The notes under the pieces: model-generated
Database searches by the model: none
Seen by the model: the letters and a program-made list of their open reading frames with translations, nothing else
What the model was told of the DNA's origin: nothing
Origin: Deltaproteobacteria bacterium
Lineage (GTDB): Bacteria; Desulfobacterota; Desulfuromonadia; Desulfuromonadales; Geopsychrobacteraceae
Reading direction: 5' to 3'
DNA: 59,719 nt
Assembly (NCBI GenBank): GCA_024276905.1
Contig: JAJRWF010000019.1
Span: 1 to 59,719 of the forward strand
Part shown: positions 1-8,423 of the stretch, piece after piece
How positions within the stretch are numbered: the first letter of the stretch is position 1
How the letters are laid out: every line of letters starts with the position of its first letter
Made by a program: the position numbers and the translations under genes

Positions 1-491
1 CTGATGTCGGTTCCGAGAATCGAGACCTGATCCTGGCCGGTACAAAGTTCGTCACAAAGCAGGGCAAGAGAATAGGGCTCCTCGCCGCCGGCACAACCGA
101 CACTCCAGATTCTCAGCTCCCCTTTGCCACGTCGCTTGTGCAGCAGTTCAGGCAGAATTTTCTCTTCCAGAACATAAAAGGTTGTCGGGTTACGGAAAAA
201 CTGTGAAACATGGATCGTCAATGCTTCGATGAGCTCATCCTGCTCGGCATCATCATTGATCAACAGGGCAAGATAGCTTGCGGTACTCTGGCAGCCCAGA
301 TTACGAATCCTTGCGGCAATCCGTCGCTTGATACAACGATCCTTGTAGCCATCGAGATCGAAACCGCGCCCGGCAAGCAGAATATCACGAATAGCAGTAA
401 AGTCTGCATCGGGGATGTCACTCCCGACAAACAGAGGACTCCCGACATACCGGGAATCCTGATCACCATTTCCTGCTCGGGATTCATCCAC
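1..491 (-). CDS. cheR: CheR-type chemotaxis methyltransferase (partial, 3' end outside window)
   Basis: Transfers methyl groups from S-adenosylmethionine to glutamates of chemoreceptors. The visible part holds the N-terminal helical domain (KDRCIKRRIAARIRN), the segment TIHVSQFFRNPTTFYVLEE, and the SAM-binding motif RIWSVGCAGGEEPYS typical of CheR. The gene runs off the left edge, so the C-terminal half of the SAM domain is missing. I chose a GTG start at 491 because GGAG lies six bases before it; an in-frame ATG at 575 would add 28 residues but has no clear ribosome-binding site. It lies downstream of thiL on the same strand. No chemotaxis partner is visible, so the pathway it serves is unknown. 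Confidence 0.85.
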   Translation of the reverse strand, partial: MDESRAGNGDQDSRYVGSPLFVGSDIPDADFTAIRDILLAGRGFDLDGYKDRCIKRRIAARIRNLGCQSTASYLALLINDDAEQDELIEALTIHVSQFFRNPTTFYVLEEKILPELLHKRRGKGELRIWSVGCAGGEEPYSLALLCDELCTGQDQVSILGTDI

Positions 492-646
492 AATGGACTC
501 CGGAAGCGTGCCGAACTCGGCAGGCAGAGCTAAAAAATTGCCGCCGATTCCCCCGATGACTGGAACCCCGAGCATCAGCAATCGAACGATTTATCGAAAA
601 GAATTCCGGGTCCAAACAACGGTACCATCTCTGCAAGAGATTCATG

Positions 647-1642
647 TTAAGGCTGGTGGCTTCTGCTGCGATCAAAATGATCAAATGCCTGGCGCCGAGG
701 CTGATAGCTTTGCCCCGCAGCATCAAGCAAACAAAGTTCGGAACCGGAGGTTATCTCCCCTATCCGCTGCAGCGATATGGGCAACTCTGTTGCGAGAGCT
801 TCGATTCGCGCCCTGCTTCCGGTCCTTGCGGTAAAGAGTAATTCATAGTCCTCACCACCGCTGAGCGCCAGGTCGATCAGGGTTCTGTCTCCGCTGAGCG
901 CTTGCCTGAACTCTTCAGACAGGGGCAGCTGCGAAAGAACAACGCGAGCACCGACCCCGGATGAGAGCAGCAGATGTCTAAGGTCACCGCTCAGTCCGTC
1001 AGAAAGATCGAGCATCGCCGTAGCCAGGTGTTCTGCTGCTAATCGCTGCCCCAGCTTCACTCTGGCTATCGGCCGAAAATGGCGATCTGCCAGTGGTGCC
1101 GGAAGAGGAGATCCCTCCAACAGACAACCAAGAGCCAGAGCACTGTCCCCCAGTGTTCCCGAAACCCAGAGATCATCACCGACCACAGCTCCGGCACGTG
1201 TCACCAGCTGCCCTTCAGGACAGAGCCCCTGAACGGTAACCGCCAGCATCAGGGGTCCATTCGAGCGACAGGTGTCACCACCGGCAAGAAAAATATCATA
1301 ATCCTCAAGAGATGCGAAAAAACCCGCCAGAAACTGCTCGACCTGCCTGTCGCTGAAGCTGAGGGGCAAACCGAGGCCAAGATACAGACAGAGGGGCCTG
1401 GCTCCCATCGCGGCGATATCACTGACATTTACAGCAACCGTCTTGTTGCCCAGGCTGACGAGATCTGTCCAGTCAAGACGAAAATGGACACCTTCCAACA
1501 ACAGGTCAGTGCTGGTCAGCAAGCTATGGCCCGGCGGGACATTTATCGCGGAACAATCATCCCCGATTCCAAGCTGCAATTCAGCACCCTGTCCAGCTTG
1601 GCGGCGAATTTTATCTATGAGCTCAAATTCACCGGCCTCCAT
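647..1642 (-). CDS. thiL: Thiamine-monophosphate kinase
   Basis: Phosphorylates thiamine monophosphate to thiamine diphosphate with ATP, the last step of thiamine cofactor synthesis in the cytosol. The N-terminal EFELIDKIRR followed by GIGDDCSAI (metal/ATP site), LLTSTDLLLEGVHF, VNVSDIAAMGA and LDLSDGLSGDL are the ThiL/AIR-synthase-fold signatures in their usual order; the length (331 aa) is normal. The open frame extends to a TTG at 1666, but the ATG at 1642 has GGAG eight bases upstream and gives the usual family N-terminus (MEAGEFELI), so that start is used. It lies between pckA and cheR, all on the minus strand, and is separated from pckA by a strong terminator. Confidence 0.93.
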   Translation of the reverse strand: MEAGEFELIDKIRRQAGQGAELQLGIGDDCSAINVPPGHSLLTSTDLLLEGVHFRLDWTDLVSLGNKTVAVNVSDIAAMGARPLCLYLGLGLPLSFSDRQVEQFLAGFFASLEDYDIFLAGGDTCRSNGPLMLAVTVQGLCPEGQLVTRAGAVVGDDLWVSGTLGDSALALGCLLEGSPLPAPLADRHFRPIARVKLGQRLAAEHLATAMLDLSDGLSGDLRHLLLSSGVGARVVLSQLPLSEEFRQALSGDRTLIDLALSGGEDYELLFTARTGSRARIEALATELPISLQRIGEITSGSELCLLDAAGQSYQPRRQAFDHFDRSRSHQP

Positions 1643-1773
1643 TGGCTGTTCTCCAGATTCGGGCAATTAATTCTTTCGGAATGCCTTAAACTTAGTCTGG
1701 TATTATTATTTTTGTTTTAGTTTCTGTCAAGCGCGTAACTGGCGATCATGAATTTCATAACAGAGTTAAAATG

Positions 1774-1817
1774 AAAAAAACAGGGCGGCTGATTGCAATC
1801 AGCCGCCCTGTTTTTTT
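1774..1817 (-). terminator. Intrinsic terminator after pckA
   Basis: A near-perfect inverted repeat (CAGGGCGGCTGATTG and its complement) is flanked on both sides by A/T runs. Read on the minus strand the stem is followed by TTTTTTT, ending the pckA transcript 18 bases or more past its stop. The flanking tracts would also allow it to work in the other direction. Confidence 0.9.
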
Positions 1818-1834
1818 CTATTTTCTCCCAGCGG

Positions 1835-3412
1835 TCAAAGCTGAGGACCATACTGGGTAAAGTCAACATCCCCGGCTACGACATACTTTTTGAAATTGTC
1901 GATAAACATTCCGGCAAGCTTCCTGGCGGTTGCATCGAATGCATCCTTGTCAGTCCAGGCATTTCGTGGGTTGAGCAGATTACCATCAACCCCGGGCAGC
2001 GCTTTGGGAATATGCAGTTTGAAAAACTGGGTCTGGTCAAATTCAACGCTGTTGATCGAACCATCGAGAATCGCGTTGATACAGGCACGGGTGGCTTTGA
2101 TACTCATCCGCTGGCCGACTCCGAAACCTCCCCCGGCCCAACCGGTATTGACCAGATAGGCATTAACCCCGTGTTCTTCGAGCTTTTGGCCAAGCAGTTT
2201 ACCGTAAACCGTCGGATGCAATGGCAGAAAGGCTTCGCCGAAACAGGCCGAAAAAGTCGCCTGCGGCTCGGTGACGCCACGTTCGGTTCCCGCAACCTTG
2301 GCGGTGTAACCGGAAAGGAAATAGTACATGGCCTGTTCTTTGGTCAACCTGGAAACCGGCGGCAGAACTCCGAAAGCATCACAGGTCAAAAAGATAATGT
2401 TCTGCGGATGGCCACCCTTGAGATCGGGCTCATGATTGGCGATATGATCGATCGGATAGGAGACCCGGGTATTCTCGGTCTTGGAGCCGTCATCATAATC
2501 AACCTGACCGCTTTCATCTGCAACCACGTTCTCCAGCAGGGCATCACGCTTGATGGCGCCGTAGATTTCCGGCTCATTTTCTTCTGACAGATTGATACAC
2601 TTGGCGTAGCACCCGCCCTCAAAGTTAAAGACCCCGTCAGCGTCCCAGCCATGTTCATCGTCACCGATCAGCTTACGTCGCGGATCGGTCGAGAGGGTGG
2701 TCTTGCCGGTACCGGAAAGACCGAAAAACAGAGCAACGTCGCCTTTATTACCAACGTTGGCACTGCAGTGCATCGACAGGATATTTTCCAGCGGCAGCCA
2801 GTAGTTCATCATGGTGAACATGCCCTTCTTCATCTCGCCGCCATACCAGGTGCCGCCGATAATCGCGACATTCTTTTCGATATTGAAGACGACGAAGACG
2901 TCGGAGTTCAAACCATGTTTCTGCCACTTTTCATTGAGATAGTTACTGGCATTATAAATAGTGAAGTTCGAAGCAAAGGCAGCGAGATCTTCTGCACCGG
3001 GACGAATAAACATATTCCGCACAAAGTGCGACTGCCAGGCAAACTCGGTAATAAAACGGACGCTCTTGCGGGTTGCGGGGTTTGAACCACAGAACCCGTC
3101 CGTCACATAGAGATCTTTACCGGCAAGATATGCGACGGTGTCGGCATAGAGTTCGTCAAACACCTCAGAGCTGACCGGCTGGTTGATCTTGCCCCAGGCG
3201 ATATTATCCTCTGAGGGTGCCTGTCGAACAAAATACTTGTCCTTGGGTGAGCGCCCGGTGAAGGTACCGGTATCAACCATCATGGTGCCGTTATCGGAAA
3301 CGGCTCCCTCCTGGCGATCCTGCTCATGCTTGAAAAGCTGGTCGTAATCGAGATTGTGGTAGAGGGTACCGACGCTTTCCAGCCCCAGATCTGCTGCCTG
3401 CAATTGACTCAT
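1835..3412 (-). CDS. pckA: Phosphoenolpyruvate carboxykinase (ATP)
   Basis: Interconverts oxaloacetate plus ATP with PEP, CO2 and ADP; the gluconeogenic entry point for an organism living on acetate-like substrates. The P-loop kinase-1a motif [11 protein letters not shown] followed by [10 protein letters not shown], the N-terminal [11 protein letters not shown] and [16 protein letters not shown] are all present. Length 525 aa matches the ATP-type family. The frame is open to 3541, but AGGGAG seven bases before the ATG at 3412 and the family start ([11 protein letters not shown]) fix the start there. A predicted sigma-70 promoter with an inverted repeat at the start site lies upstream. Monocistronic: it has its own terminator. 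Confidence 0.96.
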   Translation of the reverse strand: MSQLQAADLGLESVGTLYHNLDYDQLFKHEQDRQEGAVSDNGTMMVDTGTFTGRSPKDKYFVRQAPSEDNIAWGKINQPVSSEVFDELYADTVAYLAGKDLYVTDGFCGSNPATRKSVRFITEFAWQSHFVRNMFIRPGAEDLAAFASNFTIYNASNYLNEKWQKHGLNSDVFVVFNIEKNVAIIGGTWYGGEMKKGMFTMMNYWLPLENILSMHCSANVGNKGDVALFFGLSGTGKTTLSTDPRRKLIGDDEHGWDADGVFNFEGGCYAKCINLSEENEPEIYGAIKRDALLENVVADESGQVDYDDGSKTENTRVSYPIDHIANHEPDLKGGHPQNIIFLTCDAFGVLPPVSRLTKEQAMYYFLSGYTAKVAGTERGVTEPQATFSACFGEAFLPLHPTVYGKLLGQKLEEHGVNAYLVNTGWAGGGFGVGQRMSIKATRACINAILDGSINSVEFDQTQFFKLHIPKALPGVDGNLLNPRNAWTDKDAFDATARKLAGMFIDNFKKYVVAGDVDFTQYGPQL

Positions 3413-3492
3413 CTGAAAACTCCCTGAAGGAAAACGGTAATAAACGGAGCGAACCGATGCAACACTCCAGTTATCTGTCCGGCTAAAAGAAT

Positions 3493-3541
3493 CCGGCCGT
3501 GTAAACGGCCGGACTATAGCGCAAACTTTACGCCATGACAA
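3493..3541 (-). promoter_or_regulatory. pckA promoter with inverted-repeat operator candidate
   Basis: On the minus strand TTGTCA (3541-3536), a 17-base spacer and TATAGT (3518-3513) form a good sigma-70 promoter. Just downstream, where transcription should begin, lies the perfect repeat CCGGCCGT-GTAA-ACGGCCGG (3493-3512). Its position over the likely +1 fits a repressor operator better than a terminator, because only a weak T run follows. The regulator is unknown. Confidence 0.6.
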
Positions 3542-3627
3542 GACGAGTCGAGATTAATTTTACCGGCAGGTTCCCGGCGGTATTTTTCCTGGTAGCAAAC
3601 CGCTTCAGCAGAACCAAAACTTTGATT

Positions 3628-4050
3628 TTACAGCAGGGGGATTGTTCCGGCCCGATAGCGGATAAATGCGACCAGTGACCAGATCTGCTGCGGCTGCAAA
3701 TGCGGACCCCAGGCGGGCATCACCGAACCGGTCGACCGAAACGGTCCCATTTTTCTGCCCCATTCGATTCGTCGATAAAGATACCCCGGCAGTACCGTTC
3801 GATAGCGTCGTTCATGAAAATCCGGAGGTAAGGGGTTCAGCCTTGCCGCACGCTGAGTACGCCCCTCGCTGATACTGCCATGGCATTCGGCACAGTGAGC
3901 AACGAACAGTTGCCGCCCGGCGGATATTTTTACCCTGTCGCCCAAAAGACCGGCCGGTGGCGGCGGAAGGTCTGGAGTCCCCTTTTCACTACAGGCACCC
4001 AACAGAAAAGCTGCCAGCAGAAACAGAAAAAAGGCTTTCTTTCCCGGCAT
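3628..4050 (-). CDS. Monohaem c-type cytochrome, predicted lipoprotein
   Basis: Small electron carrier predicted to be exported and lipid-anchored. A hydrophobic signal segment ends in the lipobox LLGAC near residue 19, giving a lipidated cysteine. The single haem motif CAECH is near residue 57 and a probable axial methionine is in SVMPAWGP near residue 110, the usual layout of a class I cytochrome c. Length 140 aa. It lies downstream of the hydrogenase operon on the same strand but a terminator separates them, so co-transcription is doubtful. Its partner is not known; transfer of electrons from the hydrogenase cytochrome b side is only a guess. Confidence 0.85.
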   Translation of the reverse strand: MPGKKAFFLFLLAAFLLGACSEKGTPDLPPPPAGLLGDRVKISAGRQLFVAHCAECHGSISEGRTQRAARLNPLPPDFHERRYRTVLPGYLYRRIEWGRKMGPFRSTGSVMPAWGPHLQPQQIWSLVAFIRYRAGTIPLL

Positions 4051-4065
4051 CGATTTCTCCCGCAG

Positions 4066-4095
4066 TAAAAAGCGGGGTCACCAGTTGGTGACCCC
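4066..4095 (-). terminator. Intrinsic terminator after the hydrogenase operon
   Basis: GGGGTCACC-AACT-GGTGACCCC on the minus strand (4095-4074) followed by GC and five T (4071-4067). It lies about 45 bases past the hyaP stop and before the cytochrome c gene. Confidence 0.88.
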
Positions 4096-4139
4096 GATCA
4101 GATTGCAGTAAATGAGGTTTATCGTTTTGTCTATCAACC

Positions 4140-4616
4140 TCAGGCTACCTGTAACGGTTGTCCCCAGACCTCCAGTTCACTCTGAACTGCTGCAACCACT
4201 TTTTCCAGTGCCGCAGCAACGGCAGGGGAAAGCTCCATTCCCATTTCGATCAGCGCCGACTGGGCACCGATAACTACCAGCTCAGCGGGCAGATTGCCCT
4301 GCAGTTCAGCAACCGCCAGCAGGTCTTGCAGACCCATCTGGTGAACCGACAGTTTGTTGGCGAAAGCGCGGGGAACCTCTTCACCTTCGATGCGAAAAAC
4401 CGTTCCCGGTTCCGCCCCCATCTGCAAAGCATCGATAATCAACAGCTTGTCGATGCCCTCAAGTCGTGGCAGCAGGTCAAGGCCCAGGGTGCCGCCGTCA
4501 AGCAAGCTGACCTGATCCGTCGGCACGAAACGCTTTTCCAGCTCACTGATCACACGGCTGCCGAGGCCGTCATCGCTCATGACCAGATTGCCCAGGCCCA
4601 TTACCAGAATTGACAT
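4140..4616 (-). CDS. hyaP: [NiFe] hydrogenase maturation endopeptidase
   Basis: HyaD/HybD-family protease that removes the C-terminal tail of the large subunit after nickel insertion. It opens with the family motif VMGLGNLVMSDDGLG and has LDGGTLGLDLL and LLIIDALQMG, which carry the acidic and histidine-region residues around the nickel-binding site in this family. Length 158 aa is normal. Its ATG overlaps the stop of the cytochrome b gene (TGATG), so the two are translationally coupled. A TTG one codon upstream is possible but less likely. Its substrate is almost certainly the large subunit at 5288-7000, which still carries a 15-residue tail. Confidence 0.92.
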   Translation of the reverse strand: MSILVMGLGNLVMSDDGLGSRVISELEKRFVPTDQVSLLDGGTLGLDLLPRLEGIDKLLIIDALQMGAEPGTVFRIEGEEVPRAFANKLSVHQMGLQDLLAVAELQGNLPAELVVIGAQSALIEMGMELSPAVAAALEKVVAAVQSELEVWGQPLQVA

Positions 4617-5269
4617 CAAAGATCCTTCGGATCGATAAATTTGTACCCGCCAAAGATCGAACTTAAGGTTCCGTTCTTCTCTTTAACATCCATCAGCCAG
4701 GCACTGTACACATGATGAATGGCAAAACCGATCACCAGCCACATGATCATATGATGGGTAAGGCGCAGCCCCTGATTGCTGAAGACGCTCAAAAAAGGCG
4801 CCGCCAGGCTGGCCCAGAGACCATTTGGGTCATAGAGGCTGTAAAGGGCAAAACCACTGACTATCTGCACTCCAAAGAGTACAAACACGATTGAATATGC
4901 CATCGCCGCCAGCGCATTATGACCAACCACATAGGGTGGCGTCTTGCGTAAAAAAGTGTACCAGGAGAAGGTCCCGATAATATTGCTCCAGCCTTCCTTC
5001 GAGGCCCAGGGAGCAAAGGCCTTCCAGCGTGCATAGCTGTTGCCGCAAAACATCCAGAGCAGCCGCACGATGACTGAAACAACAAACAAATAGGCAAATC
5101 CGAAATGCACCACCCGCATCCAGCCCATAACAAATGCATCGGTCTGCGGCACACTCAGGCTCGGATTGCCGATATAGATCCCGGTCACCGACAGGACGAT
5201 GACCGAGATAACATTAAACCAGTGGGTCAGGCGTACCGGCCATTCCCAGACGTAGCGTATCTGCAGCAT
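4616..5269 (-). CDS. hyaB: [NiFe] hydrogenase b-type cytochrome subunit
   Basis: Dihaem membrane cytochrome that passes electrons from the periplasmic hydrogenase to the quinone pool. About four hydrophobic helices are visible. Candidate haem histidines are in WPVRLTHWFN (helix 1), MRVVHFGFAYLF (helix 2) and LTHHMIMWLVIGFAIHHVY (helix 4), the pattern of the HyaC/HupC family. The start has GGAGG eight bases upstream. It is third in the hyaS-L-B-P order; the symbol follows the Geobacter Hya naming, where B is the cytochrome (E. coli would call it HyaC). Confidence 0.9.
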   Translation of the reverse strand: MLQIRYVWEWPVRLTHWFNVISVIVLSVTGIYIGNPSLSVPQTDAFVMGWMRVVHFGFAYLFVVSVIVRLLWMFCGNSYARWKAFAPWASKEGWSNIIGTFSWYTFLRKTPPYVVGHNALAAMAYSIVFVLFGVQIVSGFALYSLYDPNGLWASLAAPFLSVFSNQGLRLTHHMIMWLVIGFAIHHVYSAWLMDVKEKNGTLSSIFGGYKFIDPKDL

Positions 5270-5287
5270 TGGTCGATCCTCCTTGTG

Positions 5288-7000
5288 CTAGAGTGCCCTG
5301 ACCTTGATGATTTCATTGCCCCGACCATCGAACAGATGGACAGCACAGGCCAGGCAGGGGTCGAAGGAGTGAATGGTCCGCAGAATCTCCAGCGGCTGCT
5401 CCTCGTTGGCAATCGGAGTCCCGATCAGAGCCGATTCATAGGGACCCATCTGACCGGCCGCATCGCGTGGTCCAGCGTTCCAGGTCGAAGGCACAACCGC
5501 CTGGAAGTTGGCGATGGCACCATTTTCGATCCGGACCCAGTGACCCAGAGCACCCCGCGGGGCCTCGTGATACCCAAAGCCCTGCGCCTCTTTCGGCCAG
5601 GTTGAGGGATCCCACTTTTCGGCATTATGAACCTCAAGGATGCCGCGACCCATATTGTCAGCCAGCTGATTCAGCCAGAGTTCGTTCTTTTGCGCCAACA
5701 TCAAACAATCGATCCCGCGTGCAGCGGTGCGACCGAGGGTTGAGAAGAGAGCTGCCGGACCGACACCCAGGGTCTTCAGGACATGACCGACGATGGCCTT
5801 GGCGTCCTCGTTGCCACTGGCATAAGCGACCAGCACCCGTGCCAGCGGACCGACCTCCATCGGCTGATCCATGTAACGCGGTGATTTGACCCAGGAGTAC
5901 TTGCCGTCGGTATCGAGGAACTCGTAGGGCGGCTTGGGACCTGTGTAATTAGGTGTCGTTTCGCCGTCATAGGGGTGCTTCCCCTTGTCGTCGCCACCGC
6001 TGTAGCTGTACCAGGAATTGGTTACTGACTCGGTGATCTTCTTCTCGTCCATCTCCAGCACATTGGCCAGATCCTTGCCCATGATCACGCCGCGCTGGAA
6101 ATAGAGGTTATCGGTCCCGCCGCTGTTGTCCATCGGGAAATCACCATAGGACAGGTAATTGCCGACCCCGCCACCGATCCCGGCCCAGTCCTTGTAGAAA
6201 GAAGCAACCGCCAGCAGGTCGGGGATATAGACCTGCTCGACAAACCGGCGGGCCTTTTTCAACAACTTGCCGATCAGCGCAATCTTGTCGGCGTTGAGTG
6301 CATTCTGGCTGTCCGGATCGACCGGAATCGCCATGCCGCCGACCAGGAAGGTCTGCGGATGCGGGTTTTTCGAGCCGAGAATCGCATGGATCTTGATGAC
6401 ATCCTTCTGCCATTCGAGCGCCTCGAGATAATGCGCCACCGCCATCAGGTTGGCTTCAGCCGGTAGTTTGTAGGCACTGTGACCCCAGTAGGCATTGGCG
6501 AAAGGGCCGAGACGACCGGTCCCGACGAAGGCCTTGACCCGATCCTGAATTCCCTTGAAGTACTTGACACTGCTCATCGGCCAGTCTGAAATCGACTGGG
6601 CCAGTTGGGCGGTTTTTTTCGGATCGGCCGACAAGGCACTGACAATATCAACCCAGTCGAGCGCATGCAGATGATAAAAATGGATCACGTGATCCTGAAC
6701 ATTCTGGATACCCATGATCAGGTTACGGATCAGACGCGCATTATCCGGAATCTTAATCTTGAGTGCGTCTTCGACAGCGCGGATACTGGCCATCGAGTGA
6801 ACGGTGGTACAAACCCCGCAGAAACGTTGGGTGAAATGATGCGCATCACGCGGATCACGCCCTTTAAGAATGGTTTCGATGCCACGAAAGGCGGTCGAAG
6901 AACTCCAGGCGTTCTGAATGCGCCCCCCTTCGATCTGTGCCTCAATCCGCAAATGACCTTCGATGCGGGTAATGGGGTCGACTGCTATCTTCTTCGCCAT
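5288..7000 (-). CDS. hyaL: Uptake [NiFe] hydrogenase large subunit
   Basis: Carries the NiFe(CN)2CO centre that splits H2. The L1 motif RFCGVCTTVH (Cys61 and Cys64) and the L2 motif DPCLACAVH (Cys549 and Cys552) supply the four cysteine ligands. After the L2 histidine (His555) there are exactly 15 residues (LFDGRGNEIIKVRAL), the tail expected to be cut off by the protease encoded downstream. Length 570 aa is normal. AAGGAGG lies nine bases before the ATG, and the small-subunit stop is only four bases upstream. It should cross the membrane with the Tat-tagged small subunit. Confidence 0.96.
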   Translation of the reverse strand: MAKKIAVDPITRIEGHLRIEAQIEGGRIQNAWSSSTAFRGIETILKGRDPRDAHHFTQRFCGVCTTVHSMASIRAVEDALKIKIPDNARLIRNLIMGIQNVQDHVIHFYHLHALDWVDIVSALSADPKKTAQLAQSISDWPMSSVKYFKGIQDRVKAFVGTGRLGPFANAYWGHSAYKLPAEANLMAVAHYLEALEWQKDVIKIHAILGSKNPHPQTFLVGGMAIPVDPDSQNALNADKIALIGKLLKKARRFVEQVYIPDLLAVASFYKDWAGIGGGVGNYLSYGDFPMDNSGGTDNLYFQRGVIMGKDLANVLEMDEKKITESVTNSWYSYSGGDDKGKHPYDGETTPNYTGPKPPYEFLDTDGKYSWVKSPRYMDQPMEVGPLARVLVAYASGNEDAKAIVGHVLKTLGVGPAALFSTLGRTAARGIDCLMLAQKNELWLNQLADNMGRGILEVHNAEKWDPSTWPKEAQGFGYHEAPRGALGHWVRIENGAIANFQAVVPSTWNAGPRDAAGQMGPYESALIGTPIANEEQPLEILRTIHSFDPCLACAVHLFDGRGNEIIKVRAL

Positions 7001-7004
7001 TATT

Positions 7005-8129
7005 CTAGTCCTCCTTGATTACCTGATCAGATTCCATGTCATCACCCTTGCGCAGGGCGCTGGCAACACCGTGGGCTCCGAAAGCCACGGCGGTTGCTGC
7101 CGCGATACCGAGACCGATCTTGTCAGCGGTGGCCTCAACCCCGAATCCGGGGACATTCGGCAGCCGCTTGTAGAAGGGGCTCATGGTGTCCCAGAACTGC
7201 GGCTCGCTGCAGCCGATGCAACCATGGCCCGACTGGACCGGCCAGCTGGTCCCTTCGTTGTAGCGGACGGTGGGGCAATTATGGAAAGTTTCCGGCCCTT
7301 TACAACCCAACTTGTAAAGACACCACCCCTGACGATGTCCGGCATCGCCAAAGGCCTCGGCGTACTGTCCGGCATCAAAGTGGGCGCGGCGTTCACAATT
7401 GTCATGAATCCGCTTGCCGTAGGCAAACTTGGGTCGGCCCAGACTGTCGGTTGCCGGCAATCTGCCGAAGGTCAGAAAATGAACAATGGCTGCGGTCAGA
7501 TTGGTCGCATTGAGTGGACAACCCGGCAGATTCATCACTGTCGCACCGGGAACGGCTTCCGAAACCGATATCGCGCCGGTGGGGTTGGGTGCCGCGGCAG
7601 GAATACCACCAAAGGATGCGCAGGAACCGACCGCAATGGTCGCTGCAGCATTGCCACAGACTTCGCGCGCAATGTTCAGCGCTGAATCGCCTCCGACCGT
7701 GCAATAGATCCCACCTTCAGCAGTCGGAATGGCACCCTCAACGATGGCAATATACTTGCCTTTATACTTTTCCATCGTCTGACGCTTGGCGGCTTCAGCC
7801 TGATGGCCGGCGGCGGCCATGATGGTTTCATGGTAATCAATCGACAGATAATCGAGAATCAACTCGGTCGCCGTCGGCTGGTTGGCCCGCAGGAAGGCCT
7901 CGGAATCTCCGGTGCAGCCCTGAAACTCCATCCACAGAACCGGTGGCCGATTGTCCCCTTCAACGGCCTCTGCAATCTTGCTCATCATGGTGACCGGTAA
8001 CGCCAGGGTTGCCGTCATTACCGAACAGAACTTCATGAAGTCTCGCCGACTGACCCCGCGGGTCTCCCAGCGTTGCAGGATGTCTTCCGGGATCATCCCT
8101 TCCTGCGTCTGCTTTTCCTCTTTTGCCAT
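7005..8129 (-). CDS. hyaS: Uptake [NiFe] hydrogenase small subunit, Tat-exported, Asp at proximal-cluster position
   Basis: Iron-sulfur subunit carrying electrons from the active site to cytochrome b. The twin-arginine signal SRRDFMKF is at residues 27-34, and a hydrophobic C-terminal segment (KIGLGIAAATAVAFGAHGV) should anchor it in the membrane. Distal ligands IHDNC, GWC and GCKGP and medial ligands FHNCP and HGCIGC are present. The first proximal motif reads CTGD (Cys72, Asp75) instead of CxxC; the other proximal cysteines appear as GSCASFGG and LPGCP. The two extra cysteines of oxygen-tolerant Hyd-1 are absent. AAAGGAGG precedes the ATG at 8129; a GTG one codon upstream is less likely. 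First gene of the hyaS-L-B-P operon. Confidence 0.94.
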   Translation of the reverse strand: MAKEEKQTQEGMIPEDILQRWETRGVSRRDFMKFCSVMTATLALPVTMMSKIAEAVEGDNRPPVLWMEFQGCTGDSEAFLRANQPTATELILDYLSIDYHETIMAAAGHQAEAAKRQTMEKYKGKYIAIVEGAIPTAEGGIYCTVGGDSALNIAREVCGNAAATIAVGSCASFGGIPAAAPNPTGAISVSEAVPGATVMNLPGCPLNATNLTAAIVHFLTFGRLPATDSLGRPKFAYGKRIHDNCERRAHFDAGQYAEAFGDAGHRQGWCLYKLGCKGPETFHNCPTVRYNEGTSWPVQSGHGCIGCSEPQFWDTMSPFYKRLPNVPGFGVEATADKIGLGIAAATAVAFGAHGVASALRKGDDMESDQVIKED

Positions 8130-8265
8130 CACAACTCCTCCTTTCGCGACTCTTCAACACAACCTAAAGATATGCTAAATATTGAATACTGATAGTTTTC
8201 TACTGCAAATTGACGACAGGTCGATTGTGCTGTTCAACCTGCCCGGAGACAGACATAACAGCGTT

Positions 8266-8353
8266 TGTATACCGGCAGCCATAGAACGAGTCAAGAGAAA
8301 ATTATTACATAGCGTATACGACATACAATATATGGTAATTGGCCGCGTATACA
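8266..8353. promoter_or_regulatory. Cluster of three GTATAC sites between hyaS and the epimerase gene
   Basis: The 294-base divergent gap (8130-8423) holds GTATAC at 8267-8272, 8314-8319 and 8347-8352; the middle one reads CGTATACGACATACA, a three-mismatch version of the TGTATAC-N-GTATACA operator found at the GntR and atp promoters. This suggests, but does not show, control of the hydrogenase operon by the same regulator. No clear sigma-70 or sigma-54 promoter was identified here. Confidence 0.4.
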
Positions 8354-8423
8354 TCCAGCAACGGCGTGCTAGAGTAGAAGAATCACACGATTGTAACTTT
8401 GCCTGCTGAGAATGGAGTTTTTG

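Noticed and set aside
1793-2587. 264-codon plus-strand open frame opposite pckA
   Set aside because: It lies wholly antisense to the conserved pckA gene and has no recognisable domain; it is a shadow of pckA codon structure.
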